Below, one piece after another: positions 34,453-43,934 of a stretch of 64,000 nucleotides of DNA (position 1 is its first letter; the number at the start of each line of letters is the position of its first letter). Both the position numbers and the translations under genes were made by a program. Below the pieces are notes generated by a model. It ran no database searches, was not told the origin of the DNA, and worked only from the letters and a program-made list of their open reading frames with translations. Where the stretch lies: the NCBI GenBank assembly GCA_965243335.1, contig OZ251545.1:5270001-5334000 (forward strand), given 5' to 3'. Source of the DNA: JAJDXW01 sp965243335 (lineage in GTDB: Bacteria > Pseudomonadota > Gammaproteobacteria > HK1).

Positions 34453-37302
34453 ATGGGCTTTGATCGACAGCCGGCTGACGAGTGGCAAAGGGCGGTGCCC
34501 GGCGCGCGCTGGTTCAAGGCGGATCTCCATATCCATACCATTGACGACCACCTTGGCGGCCGAGCCGGATTTCCGGACGGTCTTTCCGGTGATCCGACGG
34601 ACCCTGAAGTCCTTTCGCGCTATGCGAAGCTGTTCCTCAAGGGACTGGTGGCCAGTGGCGTACAGGTCGCCGGCCTCACCCCGCACTCCCCCCGGGCGGG
34701 AAGCGGGCCGGAGACCAGCGCCGTGTGGAAGATCGTCGAGGAGTGGAACCGCGGCGAAGACGACGACGGCGTCCCGTTCCGGGAGAAGGTCTTTGCCGTG
34801 TTTCCCGGTTTCGAACCCAACGTCAACGATGGCGCGAGTGGAGTCCATCTGCTTCTCCTCTTCGATCCCGAGATCGGCTGCGACCGCTATCTAGGTCTGT
34901 ATGACGCGATCATGGATGGCCGCGCCCCGTGGGAGCACAGCGCCCTTCGGCCTACCCTCCGGGACGCCGAAGAGATACTCGAGACGATTGCTCAGGGAGA
35001 ACGGGAGGGCGGCGAGTCCACCGCGCCGTGGTCGTACATTGCACTGGCTCCTCATTTCCAGGGCGCTCACGGCCTGTTCCGCGAGATGCGCAGCAGAATC
35101 CTGGAGAGGTTCCCCTGCGGATCGCTCGCCGGCTACGAGCTGGGGGACGACAAGCTTCCACACGAAATCGAGCCAACGAAGAATCCCGGCAGGTTCTTGC
35201 TTCCCTTCATGGAGACCCGTCGCCAGGCGTTCTTTCACGCGAGCGACGCCTACGACATTCCCGACCTCGGCCGGCGCCATACCTGGATGAAGCTCGCAAG
35301 CCCACGAATCAAGGCGCTGCGTCAGGCGTTCATCGCGAGCGATTCGCGGATGCGTATCGGTTTCGAGCGAGGCGAAGACGGCAGCTTGCGTCCGGCCAGC
35401 GACGCCCCGGACGTGACCCTGACCGATCGCCCCTGGCTGAAGGAGGTCGAGGTTCGTGGCCCGGCTTCGTTCTTCGGTGGTGGAAGCGGGGACGCCCGTG
35501 TTCGGTTCAGCCCCGATCTGACGTGCATCATCGGGGGGAGCATGACCGGAAAGAGCACGCTCCTCGACGGTCTCAGGGTTCACACCAAGGCTCGTTTGCC
35601 GAGCGACGGATCGATCCGCGAGCAAGTGGAGACCCGGGGGCGGGAGGTGTTCGGGGCGGGCTCGCCGGAGGTCAGGCTCGATTGTCCCGGGAGCCGCCCG
35701 TCGCCCCCCGGCCACGAGCGATGGCCGGCGCAGTTTTTCGCTCAGAGCGAGCTGCAGCGCCTTTCCCTCGAGGCATCCGCCGTCGAGGACATCCTCGCAA
35801 AGCTGATCCCCCCGGAAACGCGGGAGATCGAGGCAAGGAGCCAGGATTTGGGGACGCTCGACGGACGGCTCCGAGACCTCGCGAGCCAGCTCGCCAAGCT
35901 AGACGAAGATCTGGCGGAAGCCGAGCAGGCGTACGAACGCGCCGGCGCCGCCGCAGAGGCCCTCGCCGCCTTTTCGGAGGCTGGGGTGGAAGGGCTCCAT
36001 CGAGCGGGCAGGGACCGGCAGCGATGGGCCGAGGCCGAGCGCGAAGTCGAAGCCATTCGGTCGGACGTCCGCCGGGTATCCCGAGCCGTCACTGCGTTCG
36101 AGGTCCCGGATCTCGAGGAGGTGCTCGCCGGGGTTCACGAATCCGAGGGGGGTTCGCTTCGCCGGCTCGATCCGGAGCCTCGGTGGAAGCGGATCGACGA
36201 GAGCATTCGGGCCGCCGAGCAGGAGATGTCGGCCTGGCTCGAGGACGTAATCCGTATCGTGGAAGCCCTGGACAGGAATCAGGAACGGATTCGGGGCAAG
36301 GTCGAGCGAGCGTTGGCGGAGCGGGGTCTCGACGCGGCCCGGCTCAGAGAGCTACAGGCGCTCAATCGGCAGGCCGCCCTCCTTTCGAGCTATGAGGCGA
36401 ATCTCGACCGGACCCGGAGGAGGCTGGCGGAGTCGGAGGCATTGCTCGATCGGCTGCAGAACGAGCGCCGGGACCTGGCCGCGGCTCAGCGGGAGGCGTT
36501 CGATCGCGTGCTTTCCGAGGTCGAGCGCGAATTCGACGGGCGAATCCGCGGACGGCGGGTTGACAACGGCGTCGTGGAGCCTCTCGACGCCTTTGTCCGC
36601 ACCCTGAAGCAGAAGGGCATCACGAGATGGTGGAACGATCTCGCCGAAGACGGCAAGCCTTCGCCAGAGAAGCTCGGCGAGCTTGCCGGTCGGGCGCTTT
36701 CCATCCGGCGATACTGGAACGATGCGTTCGAGGGCTCGGCCACCCAAGACCAGGCGGAAGCCGTCGCCCCCGATCTTCTTGAAGATCATCTTGGCGAAAT
36801 CGGCATGAGCGGCGCGGTGACGCGTACCTTTCTCGAGAGCCTCACCCGAGCCAGGCAGCGGGAGCTGGCCGCCCTCCGCTGCCCCGACCGATACTTCCTC
36901 GAGCTGCGGATGGACGACGGCAGCTACCGCCGTCTGGACGAGCTCTCGGGAGGGCAGCGGGTAAGCGTGTTGCTGTCGCTCCTGCTGGAGACCGCTGACG
37001 ACCGTCCGCTCGTCATCGACCAACCCGAGGATGAGCTCGACAACCGGTTCCTGTTCGAGACGGTGCTGCCCGCGCTCAAGAAGCTGAAGGGGCGGAGGCA
37101 GGTGATCGTTGCGACCCATAACCCGAACGTCGTCGTGAACGGGGATGCGGACATGGTGATTCTGCTCGAAGCCTCCGCGAATCGTGGCCGGGTGGCGTGT
37201 TCCGGGGCGATCGAAGAGGGCGCCGTGCGCGACGCCATCGTCCGGACCGTGGATGGCGGGGAAGAGGCGTTTCGTCTCCGGCAGCGCAAGTACGGGTTCT
37301 GA
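34453..37302 (+). CDS. TrlF-like AAA/SMC-type ATPase with N-terminal PHP-like domain
   Basis: A 949-residue protein. N-terminal WFKADLHIHTIDDHLGG (about 20-36) is a PHP/metal-dependent phosphoesterase-like motif, supported by HFQGAHGL and a His in FFHASDAYDI. The second half is an SMC/RecF-like ABC ATPase: Walker A is CIIGGSMTGKSTLLDG (about 356-371), a long coiled-coil with KLDEDLAEAEQAYERAG follows, then the signature LSGGQRVSVLLSLL (about 831) and Walker B PLVIDQPEDELDN (about 853). PHP-SMC proteins of the TrlF type are found in mobile and anti-phage regions. Only nine bases separate it from the AlbA_2 gene downstream, indicating a two-gene operon. Phosphoesterase activity is inferred, not shown. 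Confidence 0.85.
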   Translation: MGFDRQPADEWQRAVPGARWFKADLHIHTIDDHLGGRAGFPDGLSGDPTDPEVLSRYAKLFLKGLVASGVQVAGLTPHSPRAGSGPETSAVWKIVEEWNRGEDDDGVPFREKVFAVFPGFEPNVNDGASGVHLLLLFDPEIGCDRYLGLYDAIMDGRAPWEHSALRPTLRDAEEILETIAQGEREGGESTAPWSYIALAPHFQGAHGLFREMRSRILERFPCGSLAGYELGDDKLPHEIEPTKNPGRFLLPFMETRRQAFFHASDAYDIPDLGRRHTWMKLASPRIKALRQAFIASDSRMRIGFERGEDGSLRPASDAPDVTLTDRPWLKEVEVRGPASFFGGGSGDARVRFSPDLTCIIGGSMTGKSTLLDGLRVHTKARLPSDGSIREQVETRGREVFGAGSPEVRLDCPGSRPSPPGHERWPAQFFAQSELQRLSLEASAVEDILAKLIPPETREIEARSQDLGTLDGRLRDLASQLAKLDEDLAEAEQAYERAGAAAEALAAFSEAGVEGLHRAGRDRQRWAEAEREVEAIRSDVRRVSRAVTAFEVPDLEEVLAGVHESEGGSLRRLDPEPRWKRIDESIRAAEQEMSAWLEDVIRIVEALDRNQERIRGKVERALAERGLDAARLRELQALNRQAALLSSYEANLDRTRRRLAESEALLDRLQNERRDLAAAQREAFDRVLSEVEREFDGRIRGRRVDNGVVEPLDAFVRTLKQKGITRWWNDLAEDGKPSPEKLGELAGRALSIRRYWNDAFEGSATQDQAEAVAPDLLEDHLGEIGMSGAVTRTFLESLTRARQRELAALRCPDRYFLELRMDDGSYRRLDELSGGQRVSVLLSLLLETADDRPLVIDQPEDELDNRFLFETVLPALKKLKGRRQVIVATHNPNVVVNGDADMVILLEASANRGRVACSGAIEEGAVRDAIVRTVDGGEEAFRLRQRKYGF

Positions 37303-37311
37303 GGCTCACTC

Positions 37312-38502
37312 ATGGAATGGCTCGAAGTGCTGCGGCGGATCGAGGCCGGCGAAGACGAGAAGACCGAGTTCAAACGCGGCCTCGGCGATCTCTCCGCCAT
37401 CGGCCGGGCGATCTGCGCCTTCGGCAATGGCGATGGCGGGTTGATCGTCCTCGGAGCGGTGGACCCCGGGGTGATCGTCGGGGTGCGGGAGAATGCGGAC
37501 ACGGTGCAGGAACGTCTGACCGGTTTCCTGCAGACCGGTTGCAGCGTTCCGATCTCGGCGCGGAGCGGAAGGCATCGAGACCCGAGCGGATGGGTCCACT
37601 GGATCGAGGTGCCGCGCCAGCCTCGATTCTTCGAGCCTCTTCATTGCGGCGGGCGGTTCTGGGTCCGGCGGCAGCGATCCAACGTGGAGCCGTCGCCGAG
37701 CGAGCGCCAGGAGCTGTTCAACAACTTCGGGTTCGTGCTTACGGAGGAGCAGGTGATCCGGGCGGCAGGCGTGGACGACATCGATCACGGCGCGTTCCGC
37801 GCCTTCCTGCGCGTACAGGGCCTTGATGCCGACGAGGAGCCCCAGCCATCGATCGAGGAGGACATGAGAAACGCGGGAGTCCTCGGGAGGCCGGATGGAG
37901 GCCTGCACCCGACGTTGTACGGACTGATGGCATTCGGGAGAGACCCGCAAAGCCATCCGCAGACGTCGAGCTTCTTCGTCCAGTGCGCTGCCTACGCCGG
38001 CGCGGACAGCGGATCGGACTCGATCAGCGTGGGGGAATCCAAAGGACGGCTGGAAGACCAGATTCATCGTTCCCTGGGGTGGTTTGCGAGTCTTGGGCGA
38101 CGGGAGGTCTACCGCGGGATTCTTCGCGAGGACAATCGGCGGGAGCTGGAGCGGGCGCTCAGGGAGGCCCTGGTGAACGCCATCATCCATCGTGAATATG
38201 CGATCACCGGATCGTCGGTGCTGTTCGAGGTCTTTGGCGATCGAATCGACGTGACCAGCCCGGGCGCTCTTCCCAATCACATGCAGGTGGAGAGCGTCCG
38301 GGCGGGAAGCCGCCCCCGCTCTCGAAACGAGTCGATGGCGCACGCGATGGTCGTCGCCCGGCTGATGGAGCGGCGGGGAAGGGGGTGGCCCATGATGAGA
38401 CGCGCAATGCGGGAATTCAACGGTACGGAGCCGGAGCTGGTCAACGAGGAACGGGGAAGGTGCGTCCGGGTGCGCTTGCGTATCGATCCGGGATTCGATT
38501 GA
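37312..38502 (+). CDS. ATP-binding protein with AlbA_2 (Schlafen-like) and HATPase_c_4 domains
   Basis: A 396-residue protein. The N-terminal AlbA_2/Schlafen-type domain shows DEKTEFKRGLGDLSAIGRAI and CAFGNGDGGLIVLGAVDPGV. The central segment (DMRNAGVLGRPDGGLHPTLY) and the C-terminal REALVNAIIHREYAITGSSV, LFEVFGDRIDVTSPGALP carry the GHKL-like N and G motifs of HATPase_c_4. Such proteins are annotated as RecG-like or Divergent-AAA regulators, and many travel with defence genes. It starts nine bases after the TrlF-like stop and is almost certainly co-expressed. The fragment at the left edge of the window looks like a relative. Confidence 0.87.
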   Translation: MEWLEVLRRIEAGEDEKTEFKRGLGDLSAIGRAICAFGNGDGGLIVLGAVDPGVIVGVRENADTVQERLTGFLQTGCSVPISARSGRHRDPSGWVHWIEVPRQPRFFEPLHCGGRFWVRRQRSNVEPSPSERQELFNNFGFVLTEEQVIRAAGVDDIDHGAFRAFLRVQGLDADEEPQPSIEEDMRNAGVLGRPDGGLHPTLYGLMAFGRDPQSHPQTSSFFVQCAAYAGADSGSDSISVGESKGRLEDQIHRSLGWFASLGRREVYRGILREDNRRELERALREALVNAIIHREYAITGSSVLFEVFGDRIDVTSPGALPNHMQVESVRAGSRPRSRNESMAHAMVVARLMERRGRGWPMMRRAMREFNGTEPELVNEERGRCVRVRLRIDPGFD

Positions 38503-38630
38503 GGGCGCGGAGCCGAAGGTCTCCCCTCGCGGGCAGGCGATGGGCTTTCGCGAAGCCACGGCCTTCACCGTTACCGGCAATCACGTCCCCGACCATCCGC
38601 TCGCCGGGGTTCGGGAGGATGGGGTGAAGG

Positions 38631-40913
38631 CTATCCCTTCACGCTGTCGAACGGGGCCGCTCCGTCGGCGGTGAGGACGACCAGCTCGGTCGCCTCGTCG
38701 ACCAGGTCTCCCGGCGCGAAGCGGACCTCCTCCACCGTGCCGTCCGCGGGGGCGGTGAGGGTGTGCTCCATCTTCATCGCCTCGAGGACGAGCAGGGCCT
38801 GACCCGCGCGGACGCGCTGGCCGGGCTCGACCAGCACCGAGACGACCCGCCCCGGCATGGGCGCGGTGAGCCCGCCCGCCATCTCGACGCCTCCGGAGGC
38901 CGCGCCGGGGTCGTGCCGCACGAAGACGCGGCGGCGCCCGTTCCGGAAGACGGTGAGGCGCTCGCCCTCCGCGACGAAGGTCGCGGGCCGGCGGGTCCCG
39001 TCGACGTCGACCTCCCATCGCCCGCCGGCGGCGGGGGCGCCCCGCACCGGGACTTCGCGCCCGGAGGGAAGACGCACTGCGTAGCCGCGCGCGCCACCCG
39101 CGCCGCCTGCGCCGGTCGGGTCCACGCCGCCCGCGCCGCCGTACACCGCTGCCTCAACGACCTCGCCGCCATCGCCGCCGGGGCGAAGACGGACGATCCG
39201 TTCCCCGCTTCCGTTCAACCGCCAGTGGTCGCGGCGGTTCCAGGGGGACCAGGGGTCGCCCCCGCCGCCTCGGGCGGCGCGGCCGTCCCCAGGGCCGCGC
39301 CCGCCAGCAACGGCGCCGACGCTCCCGCTCCCGGCGGCGCTGCCGCGCTCGGCCCGGTCCGTGAATCCGGGGCTCTCGCCCTTGCCCTCGCCCGCCCCGA
39401 ATGGCGGCGTTGCCGCCACGTCGTCCCGGACTGCCATCGCCCATGCCGCGACGGCGAGGTCCTCTTCGGTGGGCAGGTCCGCCTCCGCCGGAGCGAGGTC
39501 CTCCATCCGCTCCTCGATGAAACGGGTATGGACGTCGGCCGCGAGGAACCGAGGGTGGGTCACGAGCGCGTGAAGGAAATCGGCGTTCACCGTGACCCCC
39601 ACGGCCTCGGTCTCGGCGAGGGCGTCCGCGAGGCGGCCCGCGGCCGAGTCGCGGTCCGGCCCCCACGCGACCACCTTGGCGATCATCGGGTCGTAGTACA
39701 TGCTGACCGAGTCCCCGGCCCGCACCCCGGCGTCGACCCGAACCCCGGCGCCGCCTCCGGCGCCGTCGGGCGCTCCCGCTTCTCCCTCCCGGACCGGCTG
39801 CCGCCCGCCCGGTCGCCACGCATCGCTCTCGGGCAGGCGCAGGTGGACCAGGCGCCCGGTGGAAGGCAGGAACCCGCGGGCCGGGTCTTCCGCGTAGAGG
39901 CGCGCCTCGACCGCGTGCCCCCGGAGGGCGATCTCGTCCTGGGCGAGCGGGAGGGGCTCGCCGACGGCGACCCGGAGCTGCCATTCGACGAGGTCGGTCC
40001 CGGTCACCAGCTCGGTCACCGGGTGCTCGACCTGGAGCCGGGTGTTCATCTCCATGAACCAGAACGCCCCGCCTCGGTCGAGCAGGAACTCGACGGTCCC
40101 CGCCCCCTCGTAGCCGATGGCGCGGGCGGCGGCGATCGCCGCGTCGCACATCGCGGCCCGGAGCCCGCCCCCCACGCCGGGCGCGGGGGCCTCCTCGACG
40201 ACCTTCTGGTGCCGGCGCTGGGCGGAGCAGTCACGCTCGAAGAGGTGCACGAAGCGGCCGTGGCGGTCGGCGAACACCTGCACCTCGACGTGCCGGGGCT
40301 CTGCGACGTAGCGCTCGACGAGCATCGAATCGTCGCCGAAGGCCGCCGCCGCCTCGCGCTTCGCCCCCGCGAGGGCGGCGTCGAAGTCCTCGGCCCGCTC
40401 GACCGCCCTCATGCCGCGCCCGCCGCCGCCGGCGGAGGCCTTGAGCAGCACCGGCCAGCCGATCGCCTCCGCTTCACGCCGCAGCCGATCGGGCGACTGG
40501 TCCGCTCCGTGGTAGCCGGGCACGAGCGGCACCCCGGCCTCGGCCATGAGCCGCTTCGCCCCGCTCTTCGACCCCATCGCCCGGATCGCCTCCGGGGGAG
40601 GGCCGACGAAGACGATCCCGCGCGCCGCGCACGCCTCCGCGAAGTCCGCGTTCTCGGAGAGGAAGCCGTAGCCGGGATGGATCGCGTCGGCCCGGGCGCG
40701 CTCCGCGGCGCCGAGGATCGCGTCGAGGTCGAGATAGCTCTCGCGGGCCGGGGGAGGCCCGATGCGATGGGCCTCGTCCGCCATCGCGACGTGCAGGGCG
40801 TCCGCGTCGGCGTCCGAACAGACCCCGATGCACCGGACGCCGAGGCGCCGGGCGGTCCGGATCACCCGGCAGGCGATCTCCCCCCGGTTGGCGATGAGCA
40901 GCCGCTTGAACAT
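38631..40913 (-). CDS. mccA: Methylcrotonoyl-CoA carboxylase alpha (biotin) subunit
   Basis: A 760-residue biotin carboxylase/carrier. MFKRLLIANRGEIACRVIRT opens the domain, the ATP-grasp glycine loop is KASAGGGGRGMRAVERAED, RDCSAQRRHQKVVEEAPAP and FMEMNTRLQVEHPVTELVTG are the catalytic region, and biotin attaches to Lys in LLVLEAMKMEHTLTAP (about 713). With mccB, ivd and a hydratase in the same cluster it fits the leucine-degradation (liu) pathway rather than acetyl- or propionyl-CoA carboxylase. Two Gly/Ala/Glu-rich insertions (about 39715-39800 and 39170-39400) enlarge the linkers. ATG 40913 gives the family start. The cluster lacks the HMG-CoA lyase gene in this window. Confidence 0.9.
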   Translation of the reverse strand: MFKRLLIANRGEIACRVIRTARRLGVRCIGVCSDADADALHVAMADEAHRIGPPPARESYLDLDAILGAAERARADAIHPGYGFLSENADFAEACAARGIVFVGPPPEAIRAMGSKSGAKRLMAEAGVPLVPGYHGADQSPDRLRREAEAIGWPVLLKASAGGGGRGMRAVERAEDFDAALAGAKREAAAAFGDDSMLVERYVAEPRHVEVQVFADRHGRFVHLFERDCSAQRRHQKVVEEAPAPGVGGGLRAAMCDAAIAAARAIGYEGAGTVEFLLDRGGAFWFMEMNTRLQVEHPVTELVTGTDLVEWQLRVAVGEPLPLAQDEIALRGHAVEARLYAEDPARGFLPSTGRLVHLRLPESDAWRPGGRQPVREGEAGAPDGAGGGAGVRVDAGVRAGDSVSMYYDPMIAKVVAWGPDRDSAAGRLADALAETEAVGVTVNADFLHALVTHPRFLAADVHTRFIEERMEDLAPAEADLPTEEDLAVAAWAMAVRDDVAATPPFGAGEGKGESPGFTDRAERGSAAGSGSVGAVAGGRGPGDGRAARGGGGDPWSPWNRRDHWRLNGSGERIVRLRPGGDGGEVVEAAVYGGAGGVDPTGAGGAGGARGYAVRLPSGREVPVRGAPAAGGRWEVDVDGTRRPATFVAEGERLTVFRNGRRRVFVRHDPGAASGGVEMAGGLTAPMPGRVVSVLVEPGQRVRAGQALLVLEAMKMEHTLTAPADGTVEEVRFAPGDLVDEATELVVLTADGAAPFDSVKG

Positions 40914-41165
40914 GCCCTGGGTCTCCCTTCGCCGGTCGCCGTCCGCCCCGGCCTTCCGTCCGCGCCTGAGCCGCAACCGACCGCAACCGGTCGTTGCCGG
41001 TTCGCTGCCGGGCTGCAACCGGACCGCTGCCGGCCCGGAAGAGAATCCGCCCGAGGCCGCCGCGCCCGCCCGCTTCCACCCGGGCCGGCGGGCGCTCGCC
41101 TCCCGCTCCGTCCTTCCGCCCGTGCGTTCCCGCGCTGTGCCCGCGCGGCCCCGCGCTCCCCTCCG

Positions 41166-42044
41166 TCAGGCGCGGAAACGGGGCGGGCGCTTCTCGAGGA
41201 AGGCCCGGACCGCTTCCCGGTGATCCTCCGTCCTCGCGGCCCGGACGAGGAGCTCCGCCTCCTGGTCGAGCGCGGGCAGGAAGTCGGAGGTGAGCGCCCG
41301 GTCGAGGTTGCGCTTCATGAGGGAGATCGCCTCCCTCGGTCCGGCCGCGAGCCGGGCCGCGAAGGCGGCGGTCTCCGAGCGCAGCGACTCGTCGGGGAAG
41401 ACCCGGTTCACCAGGCCGATGCGGGCGCAGGTCCCGGCGTCGACGCGGTCGGCCGTGAACATCAGCTCGCGCGCCCTCGCGGTGCCGACGAGCCGGGTCA
41501 GGAGCCAGTTGATCCCGTAGTCCCCGCTCAGGCCGACCCGCGCGTAGCCGGTGGTGACGAAGGCGGAGGCGGCGGCGAAGCGGAGGTCGCAGGCGAGCGC
41601 GAGGGCGAGGCCGGCCCCTGCCGCCGGACCGGGGAGGGCGGCGATGGTCGGTATCGGGAGGGCGGCCAGGACCCCGGTCAGGGTGCGCTGGCGGTGCTGG
41701 AGGTCCAGCACCGCTTCGCCGGCCGTCCGCTCCGTGCGGGGGCCGGAGCCGGGGCCGGAGCGGGGGTCAGGGCCGGGACCAGTACCGGGGCCGCCCCGGT
41801 CCCGGCCCATGCTCTTCACGTCCCCGCCGGCGCAGAACGCCGGTCCGGCGCCGGTGAGGACGAGCGCGCCGACGGCGGGGTCGCGCCCGAGCCGGAGGAT
41901 CATGCGGCGCAGGGCCGGGGTCAGCTCGTCGGAGAGCGCGTTCCGGGCCTCCGGCCGGTTGAGGGTCAGGGTCGCCACCCCGTCCCGCAGCTCCCCGAGC
42001 AGCAGCCCGGTCCCCGTGTCGATCGCCTCGCCCGCTCCTTCCAC
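41166..42044 (-). CDS. liuC: Enoyl-CoA hydratase (probably methylglutaconyl-CoA hydratase)
   Basis: A 292-residue crotonase. GVATLTLNRPEARNALSDEL and GALVLTGAGPAFCAGGDVKS contain the first oxyanion-hole motif, and ALPGPAAGAGLALALACDLR with FVTTGYARVGLSGDYGINWL the second. Position between mccA and mccB makes methylglutaconyl-CoA hydratase, the third step of leucine breakdown, the best guess. The GTG start at 42044 follows AGAGGAGGAG. A Gly/Pro/Arg-rich insertion (DRGGPGTGPGPDPRSG..., about 41715-41810) sits in a surface loop right after GGDVKSMG, where family members have a short helix. The operon is interrupted upstream by inserted genes. Confidence 0.85.
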   Translation of the reverse strand: MEGAGEAIDTGTGLLLGELRDGVATLTLNRPEARNALSDELTPALRRMILRLGRDPAVGALVLTGAGPAFCAGGDVKSMGRDRGGPGTGPGPDPRSGPGSGPRTERTAGEAVLDLQHRQRTLTGVLAALPIPTIAALPGPAAGAGLALALACDLRFAAASAFVTTGYARVGLSGDYGINWLLTRLVGTARARELMFTADRVDAGTCARIGLVNRVFPDESLRSETAAFAARLAAGPREAISLMKRNLDRALTSDFLPALDQEAELLVRAARTEDHREAVRAFLEKRPPRFRA

Positions 42045-42474
42045 GCGCCTCTCCTCCTCTCGAACGGCCGGCGAGCCGCGGCCCGCTGTCGCCGCCCGCC
42101 CGGCATCCGCCTTCCAAACCGCCATCGGGGCGCGAAGGGGCGGGCGGTCGCCGCCCCTGAAACCGCGCCTGACGCCGGGCGTGACCCGCCACACGAACGT
42201 CGCGGCGGCGAAGATAGCACGCCCTCCGCGGCCGCCGCCCTCCTCCGTCCCGATCCGAATCCTATGCCCGCCGGCGCGGCCGTCCAACCAGATCGGAGCG
42301 TGTTCCGGCGGCTCGTACAACAGCTCACGGCCGGATGAGCGCCCCGGCTACCGTGCGGTAGGCGAACGAAGCATCCCGCGCGGGGGTTCTTCGCACGAAA
42401 CGCGCGCCGATTTCCTACGGATATCGAGCCCGCCGCCGGCCGCGCCGCGACCGGTTCGGCGCTATGGTGCGCCG
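42045..42474. other. Spacer between liuC-like and Rpn-family genes
   Basis: No gene is seen in 430 bp. The left part holds the hairpin repeat at 42141-42174. The leader of the minus-strand liuC-like gene once continued toward mccB, which now lies 5.3 kb away. Confidence 0.5.
42141..42174. repeat. GGGCGGTCGCCGCCC hairpin repeat, copy 1
   Basis: The perfect hairpin GGGCGGTCGCCGCCC is followed by CTGAAACCGCGCCTGACG. Nearly the same unit occurs at 43902-43934, directly at the border of the truncated mccB copy. Confidence 0.75.
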
Positions 42475-43515
42475 ATGCACGACGCGGCGTACAAGAGCCT
42501 GTTCTCCCACCGTCGGATGGTCGAGGACCTGCTGCGGGGGTTCGCGGCCCGGAAGTGGAGCGACGAGCTCGACCTCAAGACCCTCGAGAAGCTCCCCGCG
42601 GACTACGTGAGCGACGATCTGCACCAGCGTCATGGGGACTCGGTGTGGCGGGTTCGCCTCCGGGGAGAGGAGTGGCTGTACCTGCTGGTGATGCTCGAAT
42701 TCCAGTCCACGGACGACCGGTACATGGCCGTGCGGATCCTGGTCTACACCGGGCTCCTGTACCAGGACCTCATCCGCCGCGGCGCGCTCGGGCCGGACGG
42801 GCGGCTGCCGCCGGTGCTGCCTATCGTGCTCTACAACGGTCCCAACCAGTGGAGCGCGCCGGTGGAGATGAGGGACCTCATCGCCCCGGTGAAGGAGGCG
42901 CTGGCGCGTTACCAACCGTCGCAGCGGTACTTCCTGCTTGACGAGGGGAGATGGAGGGAAGACGATCTGCCGGGCCGGAACCTGGTGTCGGCGCTGGTGA
43001 GGCTGGAGAACAGCGGAACGGCGGAGGCGCTGCGGGAGGCGATGGAGGCGTTGTCGGGGTGGCTGCGGGAATCAGGCGACGACGAGTTGCGGCGTGCGTT
43101 CGCGGAGTGGCTTCGGCAGATGACGTCGAGGCGTTTCGGGGAGGAGGCGCCGCTCGCGGCGGACGCGCTGGAAGGGGGAGGAGCGATGCTGGCGGAGCGG
43201 GTGCAGGAGTGGATCGAGCAGTGGCTTCAGGAAGGCCGCGAGCAGGGCCTTGAGCAAGGAATCGAACAGGGCCGTGAGCAAGGCCGCGAACAAGGGCTCG
43301 AGCTAGGTCTGGAGCGCGGGCGCGCCGAAGAACGGGTGCTGCTTTGCCAGCAGGCATCCCGGAAGTTCGACGCCGAAACGGGCGAGCGGCTGTCGGGGTT
43401 GCTTGCGCGCCTGACGGATTCGGAACGGCTCGCCGAGGTCGGCGGCTGGATCATCGAGTGCGGCACGGGGGCGGAGCTGCTCGACCGCACAGGCCGCTTG
43501 GCCCGTCTCTCCTGA
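42475..43515 (+). CDS. Rpn-family PD-(D/E)XK nuclease (recombination-promoting/transposase-like)
   Basis: A 346-residue protein with the Rpn/YhgA-type layout. The N-terminus reads MHDAAYKSLFSHRRMVEDLL, the core LYLLVMLEFQSTDDRYMAVR (about 66-85) supplies the ExQ of the nuclease motif, and LPPVLPIVLYNGPNQWSAPV is a family signature. The C-terminus has an EQG/REQG-repeat helix (GREQGLEQGIEQGREQGREQ) from about 250 that is typical of the family. Rpn proteins are DNA endonucleases that raise RecA-independent recombination, and some act in anti-phage defence. It lies inside the split liu operon. ATG 42475 is preferred over upstream in-frame starts because the family starts with HD(A/R). Confidence 0.85.
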   Translation: MHDAAYKSLFSHRRMVEDLLRGFAARKWSDELDLKTLEKLPADYVSDDLHQRHGDSVWRVRLRGEEWLYLLVMLEFQSTDDRYMAVRILVYTGLLYQDLIRRGALGPDGRLPPVLPIVLYNGPNQWSAPVEMRDLIAPVKEALARYQPSQRYFLLDEGRWREDDLPGRNLVSALVRLENSGTAEALREAMEALSGWLRESGDDELRRAFAEWLRQMTSRRFGEEAPLAADALEGGGAMLAERVQEWIEQWLQEGREQGLEQGIEQGREQGREQGLELGLERGRAEERVLLCQQASRKFDAETGERLSGLLARLTDSERLAEVGGWIIECGTGAELLDRTGRLARLS

Positions 43516-43675
43516 TCCGGGGCCTGTTCCCGCCAAGTACGCCGGGACGGTGTCGGGGCCGGAGTCCCACCGCCAAGCCAGGGGCCGCGCCTATCGTTTC
43601 CACTCACGGGCCTGCCGCGGCAGGCGCCGAACCCTGCGAGCCAGGCTCTGCCGCCGGCCCCGGCCCCTGCGGCGG

Positions 43676-43887
43676 CTACATGCGGAAGACGCCGAAGCGG
43701 GTCTCGCGGGGCGGGGCGTTGAGGGCGGCGGAGAGGCCGAGGGCGAGCACGGTGCGAGTCTCCGCCGGGTCGATGATCCCGTCGTCCCAGAGGCGGGCGC
43801 TCGCGTAACAGGGGTGGCCCTCGCGCTCGTACTGCTCGCGGACCGGGGCCTTGAACGCCTCCTCCTCCGCACCCTGCGCCTCGGTGT
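43676..43887 (-). pseudogene. Fragment of mccB 3' end (direct duplicate of 47386-47600)
   Basis: The reading frame gives EEEAFKAPVREQYEREGHPC, YASARLWDDGIIDPAETRTV and the exact C-terminus ETRFGVFRM, all shared with the intact mccB at 47386-48993. Nucleotide similarity runs from about 43672 to 43900 and then decays after a short deletion. A stray open frame continues to 43951 through a repeat. This marks the left border of the DUF2290/helicase block and is in the same orientation as the intact gene. Confidence 0.9.
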
Positions 43888-43901
43888 CATGGCGCCGCAA
43901 G

Positions 43902-43934
43902 CGGGCGGTCGCCGCCCCTGAAACGACGCCTGAC
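43902..43934. repeat. GGGCGGTCGCCGCCC hairpin repeat, copy 2
   Basis: This matches 42141-42174 (GGGCGGTCGCCGCCCCTGAA then ACGACGCCTGACG). It sits right where similarity to mccB ends, so it may be part of the breakpoint. Confidence 0.75.

Noticed and set aside
38503..38630. Possible short gene after the AlbA_2 protein (start near 38540)
   Set aside because: A 30-codon stretch starting MGFREATAFTVTG is open but soon runs into mccA antisense; no homology is recognisable.
38763..42338. Plus-strand open frame of about 1190 codons over mccA and liuC
   Set aside because: It is an antisense shadow: Arg/Gly/Pro/Asp composition without any domain, opposite two clear enzymes.
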